The notes under the pieces: model-generated
Database searches by the model: none
The model's input: only the letters and a program-made list of their open reading frames with translations
What the model was told of the DNA's origin: nothing
Program-made: the position numbers and the translations under genes
Shown: positions 43,054 to 54,897 of the stretch, piece by piece
Layout: the number at the start of each line of letters is the position of its first letter
Position numbering within the stretch: position 1 is the first letter of the stretch
NCBI RefSeq assembly: GCF_024586915.1
Contig: NZ_JANBVS010000009.1
Span: 124,001-188,000, forward strand
Length of the DNA: 64,000 bases
Direction: 5' to 3'
Origin: Bradyrhizobium sp. SRS-191
Lineage (GTDB): Bacteria > Pseudomonadota > Alphaproteobacteria > Rhizobiales > Xanthobacteraceae

Positions 43054-44973
43054 ATGGCGATTTCTATGGGCATTCATCTGCTCGATCGCACCATCGGCAG
43101 CGACTATCCGACATTCGCCAGTACGGCTGATATCCGCGCCTTCGAGCAGACGCCGTACAGCGAACGGATCGCCGCGCAGAGTACCTATGAGGCGCTGAAA
43201 TGCGGCGCGGCGGCCAATCCGGATGCCCCGGCGATCCAGTTTCTGCAGAATGCCGATCCCGCCGATACACCGGTGGTGATCACCTATCGCGACTTCATCG
43301 CGAGGGTGACGCAGGCCGCCAACATGTTTCATGCGCTCGGCGTCGGCCCCGGCGATGTCGTCAGCTTGATGCTGCCGCTGGTGCCCGAAGCGTTCGTCAC
43401 GCTGTTCGGCGCGGAGGCTGCAGGGATCGCCAACCCGGTCAATCCGCTGCTCGAGCCGCACCAGATCGCGGAGATCCTCGACGCCGCCAAGACCAAGGTG
43501 CTGGTGGCGCTCGGCCCGCTGCCCGGCACCGACATCTGGCAGAAGGTCGAAAGGGTGCGCGGCAGCTGCAAGCACCTCAAGGCGATCGTGCAGGTTTACG
43601 GCGGCGGCGGTGATCCGGCCAACGGCGTCCACGCCTTCAACGATCTGATCAAGCCGCAGCCCAGCGATCACCTCGTCAGCGGCCGGCAGATCAAGGCCGG
43701 CGACACCGCGGCCTATTTCCACACCGGCGGCACGACCGGCACGCCAAAGCTGGTGCGCCACAGCCACGGCAACCAGGTCTACCAGGCCTGGGGCATCAAC
43801 CTGGTCCTCAAGGCCAAGCCCGGCGGCACGCTGCTGTTCGGCATGCCGCTGTTCCACGTCGGCGGCTCGCTGACGCAGGCGCTGCAGACGCTCTCGGCCG
43901 GCGGCAGCCTCGTCGTGCTCTCGGGCGCCGGCTGGCGCAATCCGAACGCGGTGCGCAACATCTGGGGCCTGGTCGAGAAGTACAAGCCGGAGACATTGTC
44001 GAGCGTGCCCACGGTGCTCGCCGCAACACTCGCGGTGCCGCGAGGCAACGCCGACATCTCCAGCCTGCGCTACGCCGCAGGCGGCGGCTCGGCGATTCCG
44101 GTCGCAGTGGGACAAGCGATCATGGACAGGCTGAGCCTGCCGGTGATCGAGGTCTACGGCATGACCGAGACTGCGAGCGTGCACACCATGGCCTATGCGG
44201 ACCAGCCGATCAGGCTCGGCTCGGTCGGCCTGCCCCTGCCCTACGCGAAGGTGCGCATCGTCAAGCTCGATGCCGATGGCCGCTATGAGCGCGACTGTGC
44301 AACTGATGAGATCGGCGTGGTCATCATGGCCGGGCCCGGCGTGTTCTCCGGCTATCTCGACGACGCCCACAACAAGGGCGCCTTCGTCGACGGCCACTGG
44401 GTGAACTCCGGCGATCTCGGACGGCTCGATGCCGACGGATTCCTCTGGATCACCGGCCGCGCCAAGGATCTCGTCATCCGCGGCGGCCACAACATCGATC
44501 CGGCGCCGATCGAGGAGATCCTGTTCCAGCATCCCGCCGTCGGCTTCGCCGCCGTGGTCGGCCAGCCCGACGCCTACGCCGGCGAACTGCCGATCGGCTA
44601 CGTCCAGCTCAAGCCGGGCGCCTCCGTGCAGCCTGGCGAGTTGGAAGACTGGGTGCGCGCCCGCACGCCCGAGCGCGCCGCGGTGCCGGTGCAGATCATC
44701 CCGATCGATCCGATGCCGGTCACGGGCGTCGGCAAGGTGTTCAAGCCGCAGCTGCGCTGGGACGCCGCCACGCGCGTGTTCACCAAGGTGCTATCGCAAC
44801 TGACCGACCGCGGCATCGATTGCAGCGTCAAGGTCGGCGCCCATGGCAGCCATGGCAGCCTCGCCACGGTGACCCTGCGCAACGTGCCGGCGGAGAGCCG
44901 CGAAGCTGTTGAGAACGAGGTGCACACGCTGCTGGCGCCGTTCGTGATCCGGCATGAGGTGGTGATGGAGTGA
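43054..44973 (+). CDS. Acyl-CoA synthetase (AMP-dependent ligase)
   Basis: A 639-residue ANL-family adenylate-forming enzyme. Motifs: the P-loop TAAYFHTGGTTGTPKLVRHSH, A5 region EVYGMTETASVH, A7 ending GDLGRLDADGFLWITGR, A8 KDLVIRGGHNIDPAPIEEIL, and the A10 lysine in GVGKVFKPQLR. The product would be an acyl-CoA from acid, ATP and CoA; substrate length is not predictable. A C-terminal extension of about 70 residues with GAHGSHGSLATVTLRN is unusual compared with typical 540-570 residue ligases. ATG 43054 has GGGAGG eight bases before. The MarR gene upstream may control it. Confidence 0.9.
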   Translation: MAISMGIHLLDRTIGSDYPTFASTADIRAFEQTPYSERIAAQSTYEALKCGAAANPDAPAIQFLQNADPADTPVVITYRDFIARVTQAANMFHALGVGPGDVVSLMLPLVPEAFVTLFGAEAAGIANPVNPLLEPHQIAEILDAAKTKVLVALGPLPGTDIWQKVERVRGSCKHLKAIVQVYGGGGDPANGVHAFNDLIKPQPSDHLVSGRQIKAGDTAAYFHTGGTTGTPKLVRHSHGNQVYQAWGINLVLKAKPGGTLLFGMPLFHVGGSLTQALQTLSAGGSLVVLSGAGWRNPNAVRNIWGLVEKYKPETLSSVPTVLAATLAVPRGNADISSLRYAAGGGSAIPVAVGQAIMDRLSLPVIEVYGMTETASVHTMAYADQPIRLGSVGLPLPYAKVRIVKLDADGRYERDCATDEIGVVIMAGPGVFSGYLDDAHNKGAFVDGHWVNSGDLGRLDADGFLWITGRAKDLVIRGGHNIDPAPIEEILFQHPAVGFAAVVGQPDAYAGELPIGYVQLKPGASVQPGELEDWVRARTPERAAVPVQIIPIDPMPVTGVGKVFKPQLRWDAATRVFTKVLSQLTDRGIDCSVKVGAHGSHGSLATVTLRNVPAESREAVENEVHTLLAPFVIRHEVVME

Positions 44974-45073
44974 AGAGCCATGTCCGGCGAAGCCGCCGTC
45001 CCGCCATTTGATCAAGGCGGCTGTGCTCTGGCACAATCGCGACGAGTTTGCCGCGTTCGTCTGGCCGGGGACG

Positions 45074-45567
45074 ATGAACCCAAGCGATATCAACATTGCG
45101 ATCGAGGATGCCAGGCAGGCTGACGTCGCCGACCTGATCGCCGAAGCCAATGCCTTTCTGCGCACCCTCACCCTGCCCAAAGCAATGCCCCCGTCGACGC
45201 CAACGCCCTCTCGGCGCCCGGCGTCGTGTTCTTTGCCGCCCGTCGAGAGGGAAAGCTGCTCGGCTCGATCGCCTTGCGGCCAGCTGGCCCGCGACATGGC
45301 GAGATCAAGCGGCTGTTCGTACGCGAAGCGGCCCGCGGCTTCGGCCTTGGGCGCAAGCTGCTGACGACATTGGAAGACGAGGCCCGCCGTCGCGGTCTCG
45401 ACTGCCTCAGTCTCGAAACCGGCATCCGACAGCCGGAGGCGATCCGGCTCTATCGCAGCTCCGGTTATCAGGACTGCGGACCGTTCGGGGCTTACCGACT
45501 CGATCCGCTCAGTCTGTTCATGACGAAACGGCTGCGACTTGAAGGGGCGACCGAGGCACTCCGATGA
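45074..45567 (+). pseudogene. GNAT acetyltransferase split by a frameshift
   Basis: The N-terminal part from ATG 45074 (MNPSDINIAIEDARQADVAD, then LIAEANAFLRTL) continues in another frame as SNAPVDANALSAPGVVFFAA, then GSIALRPAGP, GEIKRLFVREAARGFGLGRK and EAIRLYRSSGYQD up to the stop at 45567. The two halves fit together as one complete GNAT N-acetyltransferase of about 164 residues, with the acetyl-CoA-binding VREAARGFGLGR motif. Inserting one T after 45169 gives ..RTLYPAQSNAPV.., which restores the frame. So either a one-base deletion inactivated the gene or the base was lost in sequencing. Upstream neighbour is the acyl-CoA synthetase. Confidence 0.8.
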
Positions 45568-45776
45568 CTACCGAATGGCACCAGCCTACCGAAGCGCGAG
45601 AAGCCCATGCCCCTTGTCTCCGCAGGCCTTCTGAACTAGGCCTTGACCATCAGACCAGCTGACAAGGCTGGCCACGGATCGAGGGGAGGCGATCCGCACG
45701 CGCAGCACATGCCGTGCCTCATTCCCTTCGGCCTTTCTTTCCGAGTTCTGCCTTCGAGTTCACGCGCGACGGACCC

Positions 45777-47081
45777 ATGCCCATGACCGACCTTCCTGTC
45801 CTCATCGCCGGCGGCGGCATCGGCGGCCTGGCGACCGCGCTCACCCTGCAGCAGATCGGCGTGCCATGCGTGGTCTATGAGGGCGTGCGCGAGATGCGGC
45901 CGCTCGGAGTCGGCATCAATCTGCAGCCGAATGCGGTGCGCGAGTTGTACGACCTCGGCATCGGGCCTGATGACCTCGACCAGGTCGGCGTGCCCGCGAA
46001 GGAATGGGCGCTGGTCGGGCTCAACGGCAACGACATCTATTCCGAGCCCCGCGGCCTGCTCGCCGGCTACAACTGGCCGCAATACGCCGTGCATCGCGGC
46101 AAGCTGCATATGCTGCTGTACAGCCGGCTGGTCGAGCGCGCCGGCGCTGCGACGGTGCGGCTCGGCAGTCGCGTCGCGAGTTATGAAAAGAATGCTGATG
46201 GGACCGTGACGGCCCGCATCGAGCACGCCGACGGCTCGCGCTCCGAGCAGCGCGGGCGGCTGCTGATCGGCGCCGACGGCATCCATTCGGCGGTCCGCGC
46301 GCAGATGCATCCCACCCAGCCGCCGATCCATTGGGGCGGCGCGGTGATGTGGCGCGGCGTCACCTGGGCGAAGCCGATGCGCACCGGCTCGTCCTTCGTC
46401 GGCCTCGGCACCCATCGCCATCGCGTCGTGGTCTATCCGATTTCACATCCCGATCCGAAGACGGGGCTCGCGCTGATCAACTGGATCGCGGAAGTGACGA
46501 TGGACAACACCGAGGGCTGGAAGCAGACCGGCTGGTTCCGGCAGGTGCCGGTCAGCGAATTCGCGCAGCATTTCGCCGGCTGGACCTATGACTGGCTCGA
46601 TGTCCCTGCACTGATCGCCGGCGCCGACGGCGCCTATGAGAACCCGATGATCGACCGCGATCCGGTCTCCACCTGGGTCGACGGCCCGGTGGCGCTGATG
46701 GGCGACGCGGCGCATGCGATGTATCCGACCGGCAGCAACGGCGCGAGCCAGGCCATCGTCGACGCCCGCGTGCTCGGCACCATGCTGCTGGCCCACGGCG
46801 TGACGCCGGCGGCGCTCGCTGCCTATGACGAGAGACTGTGCGGCCCGATCTCGCAGGTGATCCTGCGCAACCGCGGCGCCGGCCCATTTGGCCTGCTCAA
46901 TCTCGTCGACGAGCGCTGCGGCGGCAAGTTCACGAACATCGATGAGATAGTGCCGCCGGCCGAGCGCGAGGCGTTCATGGCCAACTACAAGAAGGCGGCC
47001 GGGTTTGCGATCGAGCAGCTGAATACGGCGCAGCGGACGATTGCGGAGGGGGCAAAGGTCGAGAGCCTGGCGGCGATCTGA
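45777..47081 (+). CDS. FAD-dependent monooxygenase (PHBH/PhzS-like)
   Basis: A 434-residue class A flavoprotein monooxygenase. The FAD-binding motif is VLIAGGGIGGLATALTLQ near residue 10, the DG motif is LLIGADGIHSAVRAQ, and the GD motif ALMGDAAHAMYPTGSNGASQAI binds the FAD ribityl chain. Relatives hydroxylate aromatic acids or phenazines, or polyketides, using NAD(P)H and O2. The start at 45777 (MPMTDLPVL) is marginally preferred; ATG 45783 is equally possible. No aromatic-degradation genes lie beside it. The protein ends near VESLAAI. It is followed by the glycoside hydrolase gene 75 bp on. Confidence 0.85.
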   Translation: MPMTDLPVLIAGGGIGGLATALTLQQIGVPCVVYEGVREMRPLGVGINLQPNAVRELYDLGIGPDDLDQVGVPAKEWALVGLNGNDIYSEPRGLLAGYNWPQYAVHRGKLHMLLYSRLVERAGAATVRLGSRVASYEKNADGTVTARIEHADGSRSEQRGRLLIGADGIHSAVRAQMHPTQPPIHWGGAVMWRGVTWAKPMRTGSSFVGLGTHRHRVVVYPISHPDPKTGLALINWIAEVTMDNTEGWKQTGWFRQVPVSEFAQHFAGWTYDWLDVPALIAGADGAYENPMIDRDPVSTWVDGPVALMGDAAHAMYPTGSNGASQAIVDARVLGTMLLAHGVTPAALAAYDERLCGPISQVILRNRGAGPFGLLNLVDERCGGKFTNIDEIVPPAEREAFMANYKKAAGFAIEQLNTAQRTIAEGAKVESLAAI

Positions 47082-47156
47082 GACCTGGCGTGTGCGACGC
47101 GATCTGAACCGGTGCATGCGAGCAGTCGCCGAAACAGCCGCCCAGCGGAGACCGCC

Positions 47157-48269
47157 ATGCTCCGACGATTAGGCCGGCTATTGCTGGCCGCCACCGTCCT
47201 GACGCTGTCGGGTCAGTCCAGCCTCGCTGCCCACTGCAGCAACACGTCGGCAACCTCGCAACTCGTCGGCCCGATGATCATGGCCGGTTTCTTCGGGACC
47301 AAGCCGTCGGATCAGGGATTCCAGCAGCTGCTCGCCGATCTTGAGGAGGGCCTCATCGGCGGTGTCGTCATCCTCGGGCGCAATGTCGGCACGTCGGATG
47401 ATCTCACCGCGATGATCGAGCGGATCCGGTCCTGCAAATGCGCGGCTCCTCCGTTCATCGCCATCGACGACGAAGGCGGCACCGTCGAGCGGCTCGGACA
47501 GAACATCGGCCTGGCCGAAACACCATCGGCTGCAGAGGTCGCTCGGGGCTCCATCACGGCGGCGCGCAGCACCTACGCCGCACTCGCCGGGAAGCTCGCG
47601 ACGCTGCACATCAACATCAACCTCGCGCCGGTGGTCGATCTCAACACCAACCCGTCGAACCCGATCATCGGGCAACGGCAGCGCAGCTATGGCAGCGATT
47701 CCGACACCGTGGTGCGCTATGCGGCGGCGTTCATCGAGGCGCACCGCAAGCAGGGCATCCTGACGGTGCTCAAGCATTTTCCCGGTCATGGATCGTCCAC
47801 CGCCGACAGCCATGCCGGCATCGCCGACGTCACCAAGACATGGTCATCAGCGGAGCTGAAGCCGTACAGGCGCCTGATCCGGCAAGGACTCGCCGGCGCT
47901 ATCATGGTCGGCCATCTCGCGCATTCCAGGCAATGGGGTGGCGTCGCCACCCAGAGCGGCGGACATGCGATCGATCGCCTGCTGCGCCGCGAGGTCGGCT
48001 ATGACGGCGTGGTCATGACGGACGATCTCGCGATGAAGGCTATCCTCGACGCCAAGCCGCCGGCCGCGGCCGCCGTCGATGCGGTCAAGGCGGGCGCTGA
48101 CATCATCATGTTCACCAAGTTCAGCGACGAGGATCAGACCTCCGATGTCGGCCGCGAGACCAACGGCGCGCTGACGGCGGCGGTGTGCTCGGGTGAGATC
48201 AAGGGCGGAAGGGTGCAACGCTCGTTGGCGCGCATCCGGCAGTGGACGTCGGGTTGGAAGCGGCCGTAG
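47157..48269 (+). CDS. Family 3 glycoside hydrolase (NagZ-like), exported
   Basis: A 370-residue GH3 hydrolase. Residues 1-24 (MLRRLGRLLLAATVLTLSGQ) form a signal peptide, so it is exported, unlike the cytosolic NagZ. The catalytic region has KHFPGHGSSTADSHAGI with the His/Asp dyad of beta-N-acetylglucosaminidases and VVMTDDLAMKAI with the nucleophile Asp. Other family signs are IDDEGGTVERL and NINLAPVVDLN. Possible substrates are peptidoglycan fragments or chitin oligomers. ATG 47157 has GCGGAGA upstream; a longer frame from 47112 adds a non-signal segment. Confidence 0.88.
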   Translation: MLRRLGRLLLAATVLTLSGQSSLAAHCSNTSATSQLVGPMIMAGFFGTKPSDQGFQQLLADLEEGLIGGVVILGRNVGTSDDLTAMIERIRSCKCAAPPFIAIDDEGGTVERLGQNIGLAETPSAAEVARGSITAARSTYAALAGKLATLHININLAPVVDLNTNPSNPIIGQRQRSYGSDSDTVVRYAAAFIEAHRKQGILTVLKHFPGHGSSTADSHAGIADVTKTWSSAELKPYRRLIRQGLAGAIMVGHLAHSRQWGGVATQSGGHAIDRLLRREVGYDGVVMTDDLAMKAILDAKPPAAAAVDAVKAGADIIMFTKFSDEDQTSDVGRETNGALTAAVCSGEIKGGRVQRSLARIRQWTSGWKRP

Positions 48270-48362
48270 TCGAGCAGCGACGTGCGAGCGTTGCTGTGCG
48301 CTGACCGGCGTTCCCTGCTCCAGCGAGCGTGAGGCGATATCCTGGAGCGATCAGCGGGCATC

Positions 48363-48711
48363 TGCAAATCGGCCGGTGGTTATGGATCCCGGCGCTCGCC
48401 GGGATGACAGCGAAGTGTGTGCCCGGATCGCGCCCAACAAACGCTGTCGTCCCTGCGAACGCAGGGACCCATAACCACCGGCCGATTTGAGAGAATAAGG
48501 CTGGAGCTACCAGCCTGCCGCCTCACGTCATCCCGTGGTTATGGGTCCCTGCGTTCGCAGGGACGACAGTGGTGGGTTGGACGCGCAGCTCGGGCAGTCG
48601 TGTCATTGCGAGCGTAGCGACGCGTCCGCCGAAGCTCAAAGAGCGTAGGCTGAGGCAATCCAGAGTCGTGGGCGACTCTGGATTGCTTCGCTTACGCTCG
48701 CAATGACGGTC
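48363..48711. repeat. Cluster of dispersed palindromic repeats
   Basis: Three CCATAACCAC-family units lie at 48369-48410, 48445-48484 and 48530-48575 in alternating orientation, with cores such as TGGTTATGGATCCCGGCG and GTCCCTGCGAACGCAGGGAC. From 48600 to 48711 a different element begins ATTGCGAGCG and ends CGCTCGCAATGAC; the same kind occurs at 60416-60493. The spacer 48270-48748 holds no gene. Confidence 0.8.
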
Positions 48712-48748
48712 GATGGACTGCCCGTAGAGAGACTATCGCGGCCCGCGC

Positions 48749-51601
<2,853 letters not shown>

Positions 51602-51811
51602 TGCTGAAATCCTGCCTCTATGGGTCTGCGTTGCAGCCGTAACTCATGGTTTGGGTTTGCTGTTCCCGGCGTGATGCACCGCAGCACCCGCGCCAGTCTC
51701 GAACGTCGGCGCCATCGGGCGGCCGTCAGATGAGTGGGGGACGAGCAAACCAGGGTTCAATGGCCAAAAACGCAGCAAAATAAGCGCTATCGCCCTTGAA
51801 GCGATCGGGCA

Positions 51812-51840
51812 GAGATATGGCTGGGGGGGAACGTTGTCAA
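51812..51840 (-). promoter_or_regulatory. Promoter candidate for secA
   Basis: Read on the minus strand, TTGACA (51840-51835) and TATCTC (51817-51812) are separated by 17 bp, about 210 bp upstream of the secA ATG. The 51602-51993 spacer holds no gene that I can support. Confidence 0.5.
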
Positions 51841-51993
51841 CGGCGCCCGACAGCGGGACATCCGCCCTTAACCTGTCGCCGATTTCACGAAATTGACAGA
51901 CTTTTCGCGTTGCCAAGGCACCGCGATTGGGCGAGTGTCCCCGCCGCCCAGAGGTAACGCCCCTCGAGCCCCTCTTCAGAACAAGGATTTTCC

Positions 51994-52893
51994 ATGACCA
52001 CGTCGTTCCCGGTTACGAAAACCGGCCTGCGCTTCGGCCTTGCCACCGCTCTCGCCGGCAATCTCGCATTGTCCCTGCTGGTCGCCCCCGCGCGCGCCGC
52101 CGACGATGCCAACCCGGTGCTGGCCAAGGTGAACGGCGCCGAGATCCGCAAGAGCGACGTCGCGCTCGCCGAGGAGGAGCTCGGGCCGAGCCTCGCGCAG
52201 ATGGACCCGGCGACGAAGGACGACAACGTGCTGTCGTTCCTGATCGACATGAAGCTCGTCTCCAAGGCGGCCGAGGACAAGAAGGTCGCCGACAGCGAGG
52301 ACTTCAAGAAGCGCCTCACCTTCACCCGCAACCGCCTGTTGATGGACAGCCTGCTCGCCAGCGAGGGCAAGGCCGCGACCACGCCGGACGCGATGAAGAA
52401 GGTCTATGAGGAGGCCTCCAAGCAGATCGGCGGCGAGCAGGAGGTGCATGCGCGCCACATCCTGGTCGAGACCGAGGACGAGGCCAAGGCCGTCAAGGCC
52501 GAGCTCGCCAAGGGCGCCGATTTCGCCGAGCTCGCCAAGAAGAAGTCGAAGGATCCGGGCGCCTCGGATGGCGGCGACCTCGGCTTCTTCACCAAGGAGC
52601 AGATGGTGCCGGAATTCGCCAACGTCGCGTTCTCGATGGAGCCCGGCAAGATCTCCGACCCGGTGAAGACCCAGTTCGGCTGGCACATCATCAAGGTCGA
52701 AGAGAAGCGCAACCGCAAGCCGCCGGAATTCGACCAGGTCAAGAGCCAGATCGAGACCTACGTGACCCGCAAGGCCCAGGCCGACTACGTCAGCAAGCTG
52801 CGCGAGGCGGCGAAGATCGAGCGTCTCGACAAGCCTGCCGGCGACGCCGCCAAGCCGGCGGACGCGAAGCCGGCCGAGCCGGCGAAGAAGTAA
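51994..52893 (+). CDS. Periplasmic parvulin-type peptidyl-prolyl isomerase
   Basis: A 299-residue parvulin of the PpiC/SurA type. Residues 1-35 form a long signal peptide ending near ARA. The N-terminal chaperone-like helices cover about 38-130. The rotamase domain runs from about 148 to 240, with HARHILVETEDEAKAV, KKSKDPGASDGGDLGFF, and FGWHIIKVEEKR. The last ~35 residues are Ala/Pro/Lys-rich and probably flexible. Such proteins assist folding of outer-membrane and secreted proteins. Divergent from secA, a sensible pairing for protein export, though the 392-bp spacer leaves the control of either open. Confidence 0.93.
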   Translation: MTTSFPVTKTGLRFGLATALAGNLALSLLVAPARAADDANPVLAKVNGAEIRKSDVALAEEELGPSLAQMDPATKDDNVLSFLIDMKLVSKAAEDKKVADSEDFKKRLTFTRNRLLMDSLLASEGKAATTPDAMKKVYEEASKQIGGEQEVHARHILVETEDEAKAVKAELAKGADFAELAKKKSKDPGASDGGDLGFFTKEQMVPEFANVAFSMEPGKISDPVKTQFGWHIIKVEEKRNRKPPEFDQVKSQIETYVTRKAQADYVSKLREAAKIERLDKPAGDAAKPADAKPAEPAKK

Positions 52894-52971
52894 GCGACTT
52901 CGCTCCGCTTAGTACGCACCTCGTCGACTCCTAAGGTATTCGTCAGAGAGCCGTCACCGCTGCGTCACAAA

Positions 52972-53105
52972 AGGTATCGTCCCGGCCTTGAGCCGGGACC
53001 CATACCGCGTGATGCCCGAAACGGGCACGCGGCCAGTCCCGAGGGTCACCATCAAATCCTGTGGTTATGGATCCCCGCTTTCGCGGGGATGACGACTGAG
53101 TGTGG
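52972..53105. repeat. CCATAACC-family repeat between the PPIase and argJ genes
   Basis: A CGTCCCGGCCTTGAGCCGGG hairpin with ACCCATACCGCG at 52975-53015 is followed at 53059-53096 by GTGGTTATGGATCCCCGC and CGCGGGGATGACGACTG in inverted orientation. Confidence 0.75.
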
Positions 53106-53180
53106 GGGCGCCTCCCCTCCCACTACGTCCATGAGGATGATACAGAGCGCTTCCCGCAATCTTCCGCCGGAAGCACCTCG

Positions 53181-54422
53181 ATGTCCTCAGCCGTCTCCCC
53201 GCTCGCCCCGACCGAAGTCCCTGACATGCCGGCGCTCGCCGGCGTCAGGCTTGCGACCGCCGCGGCCGGCATCCGCTACAAGAACCGCACCGACGTGCTG
53301 CTGGCGCTGCTCGATCCCGGCACCACCGTCGCCGGCGTGTTCACCAAGTCGAAATGCCCGTCAGCCCCGGTCGAATGGTGCCGCGCCAAGCTGAAGGGCG
53401 GCAAGGCGCGCGCGCTGGTGGTCAACTCCGGCAACGCCAATGCCTTCACCGGCAAGACCGGCAAGCAGTCGACGGCGCTGACGGCGTCGATCGCCGCCAA
53501 GGCGTTGGGCTGCAAACAGGACGAGATCTTCCTGGCCTCGACCGGCGTCATCGGCGAGCCGCTCGACGCCACCAAATTCGACGGCGTGCTCGAGGGCCTC
53601 GCCGGCACCGCCGAGGCCGGCGACTGGATGGGCGCCGCGCGCGCCATCATGACCACCGACACCTTCCCGAAGGTCGCGACGGCGACCGTCAAGCTCGGCA
53701 AGGCCAAGGTGACGATCAACGGCATGGCCAAGGGCGCCGGCATGATCGCGCCCGACATGGCGACGATGCTGTCCTTCATCTTCACCGACGCGCCGATCAC
53801 GGCCCCTGCCCTGCAGGCGCTGCTCAAGGCCGGCGTCGAGGACACGTTTAACGCGGTGACGATCGACGGCGACACCTCGACCTCCGACACGCTGCTCGCC
53901 TTCGCCACCGGCGCCGCCGCGGCCAAGGGCGCGACCAAGATCAGCCGGATCAGCGATCCCAATGCCAAGGCCTTCGTAAAGGCGTTCAACGCCGTGCTGG
54001 CCGACCTCGCCGAGCAGGTGGCGCGCGACGGCGAAGGCGCCCGCAAGCTGGTCGAGATCATCGTCGAGGGCGCCAAGAGCAAGCCGTCGGCGCGCAAGAT
54101 CGCGATGTCGATCGCCAACTCGCCGCTGGTGAAGACTGCGATCGCCGGCGAGGACGCCAATTGGGGCCGCGTCGTGATGGCCGTCGGCAAGGCCGGCGAG
54201 CCGGCCGATCGCGACAAGCTGTCGATCTCCTTCAACGGCATCCGCGTGGCGTCGAAGGGCGCCCGCGATCCGTCCTATGACGAGAAGGAGGTCTCCGAGG
54301 CCATGAAGGCTCAGACCATCCAGATCAAGGTCGCGCTCGGCCTCGGCAAGGGCCGCGACCGCGTGCTGACCTGCGACCTGACCAAGGAGTATGTCGCGAT
54401 CAACGGCGACTACCGCTCCTGA
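53181..54422 (+). CDS. argJ: Bifunctional ornithine acetyltransferase / N-acetylglutamate synthase
   Basis: A 413-residue ArgJ. It transfers acetyl from N-acetylornithine to glutamate (and in bifunctional forms also from acetyl-CoA), giving the cyclic arginine pathway. Autocleavage motif KGAGMIAPDMATMLSF, with cleavage between Ala and Thr to give two subunits, is present at about residues 184-199. Other features are NSGNANAFTGKTG, TTDTFPK, TIDGDTSTSDT and the C-terminal LTCDLTKEYVAINGDYRS. ATG 53181 (MSSAVSPLAPTEVPDM) has GGAAG upstream; the longer frame enters the repeat. Good length for the family. Confidence 0.97.
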   Translation: MSSAVSPLAPTEVPDMPALAGVRLATAAAGIRYKNRTDVLLALLDPGTTVAGVFTKSKCPSAPVEWCRAKLKGGKARALVVNSGNANAFTGKTGKQSTALTASIAAKALGCKQDEIFLASTGVIGEPLDATKFDGVLEGLAGTAEAGDWMGAARAIMTTDTFPKVATATVKLGKAKVTINGMAKGAGMIAPDMATMLSFIFTDAPITAPALQALLKAGVEDTFNAVTIDGDTSTSDTLLAFATGAAAAKGATKISRISDPNAKAFVKAFNAVLADLAEQVARDGEGARKLVEIIVEGAKSKPSARKIAMSIANSPLVKTAIAGEDANWGRVVMAVGKAGEPADRDKLSISFNGIRVASKGARDPSYDEKEVSEAMKAQTIQIKVALGLGKGRDRVLTCDLTKEYVAINGDYRS

Positions 54423-54431
54423 GCCCAGCCT

Positions 54432-54812
54432 TCAGATCTTCTCGCTGCTGACATGGACGGTGACCTCGACACCCTTGGTCACCGGCCTGTTGAGCGCATT
54501 GGCACCCTGGCGCTCGTAGGCGAAATGGTCCTCACCGACGAAGCCGGGGGTCGACCGGTAGACGATCTTGTGTCCCTCGACCGCGACGGTGCCGTGGCTC
54601 GGCGACGACAGCACGCGGGCGCCGGACATCGGTCCGCGGGAGCCGATGAGAATGATGCTGCAGGACTTGCCGGTGCTGGCGAACATGTGACCTTGAACGG
54701 TCTGGTTCTCCAAGGTGCGGATCGTTGGCACCCGGCAATTGGCGGCTGAAGCTCCCGCCGAGAACGCCACAGTCAGAAGACACGCAAGTGCAGCAGCCTT
54801 GATCACGATCAT
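54432..54812 (-). CDS. Small exported protein with Ig-like/cadherin-like segment
   Basis: A 126-residue protein with a signal peptide (MIVIKAAALACLLTVAFSAGASA). The mature part has two cysteines (ANCRVPTIRTLENQTV and KSCSIILIG) and a repeat-like stretch PSHGTVAVEGHKIVYRSTPG followed by FVGEDHFAYE, as in bacterial tandem Ig or cadherin-like modules, but only one unit. It ends in VTVHVSSEKI. ATG 54812 was chosen as the first that gives a good signal. No clear function; envelope or matrix protein is a guess. Convergent with argJ, 9 bp apart. Confidence 0.65.
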   Translation of the reverse strand: MIVIKAAALACLLTVAFSAGASAANCRVPTIRTLENQTVQGHMFASTGKSCSIILIGSRGPMSGARVLSSPSHGTVAVEGHKIVYRSTPGFVGEDHFAYERQGANALNRPVTKGVEVTVHVSSEKI

Positions 54813-54897
54813 CTCCGCTTGATGAAATCCGCCTGCGGATATCACCTCAGGTCGTCAGCACAATCAACCTATAGTTCAGATTGTGCCGCCATCCCGA

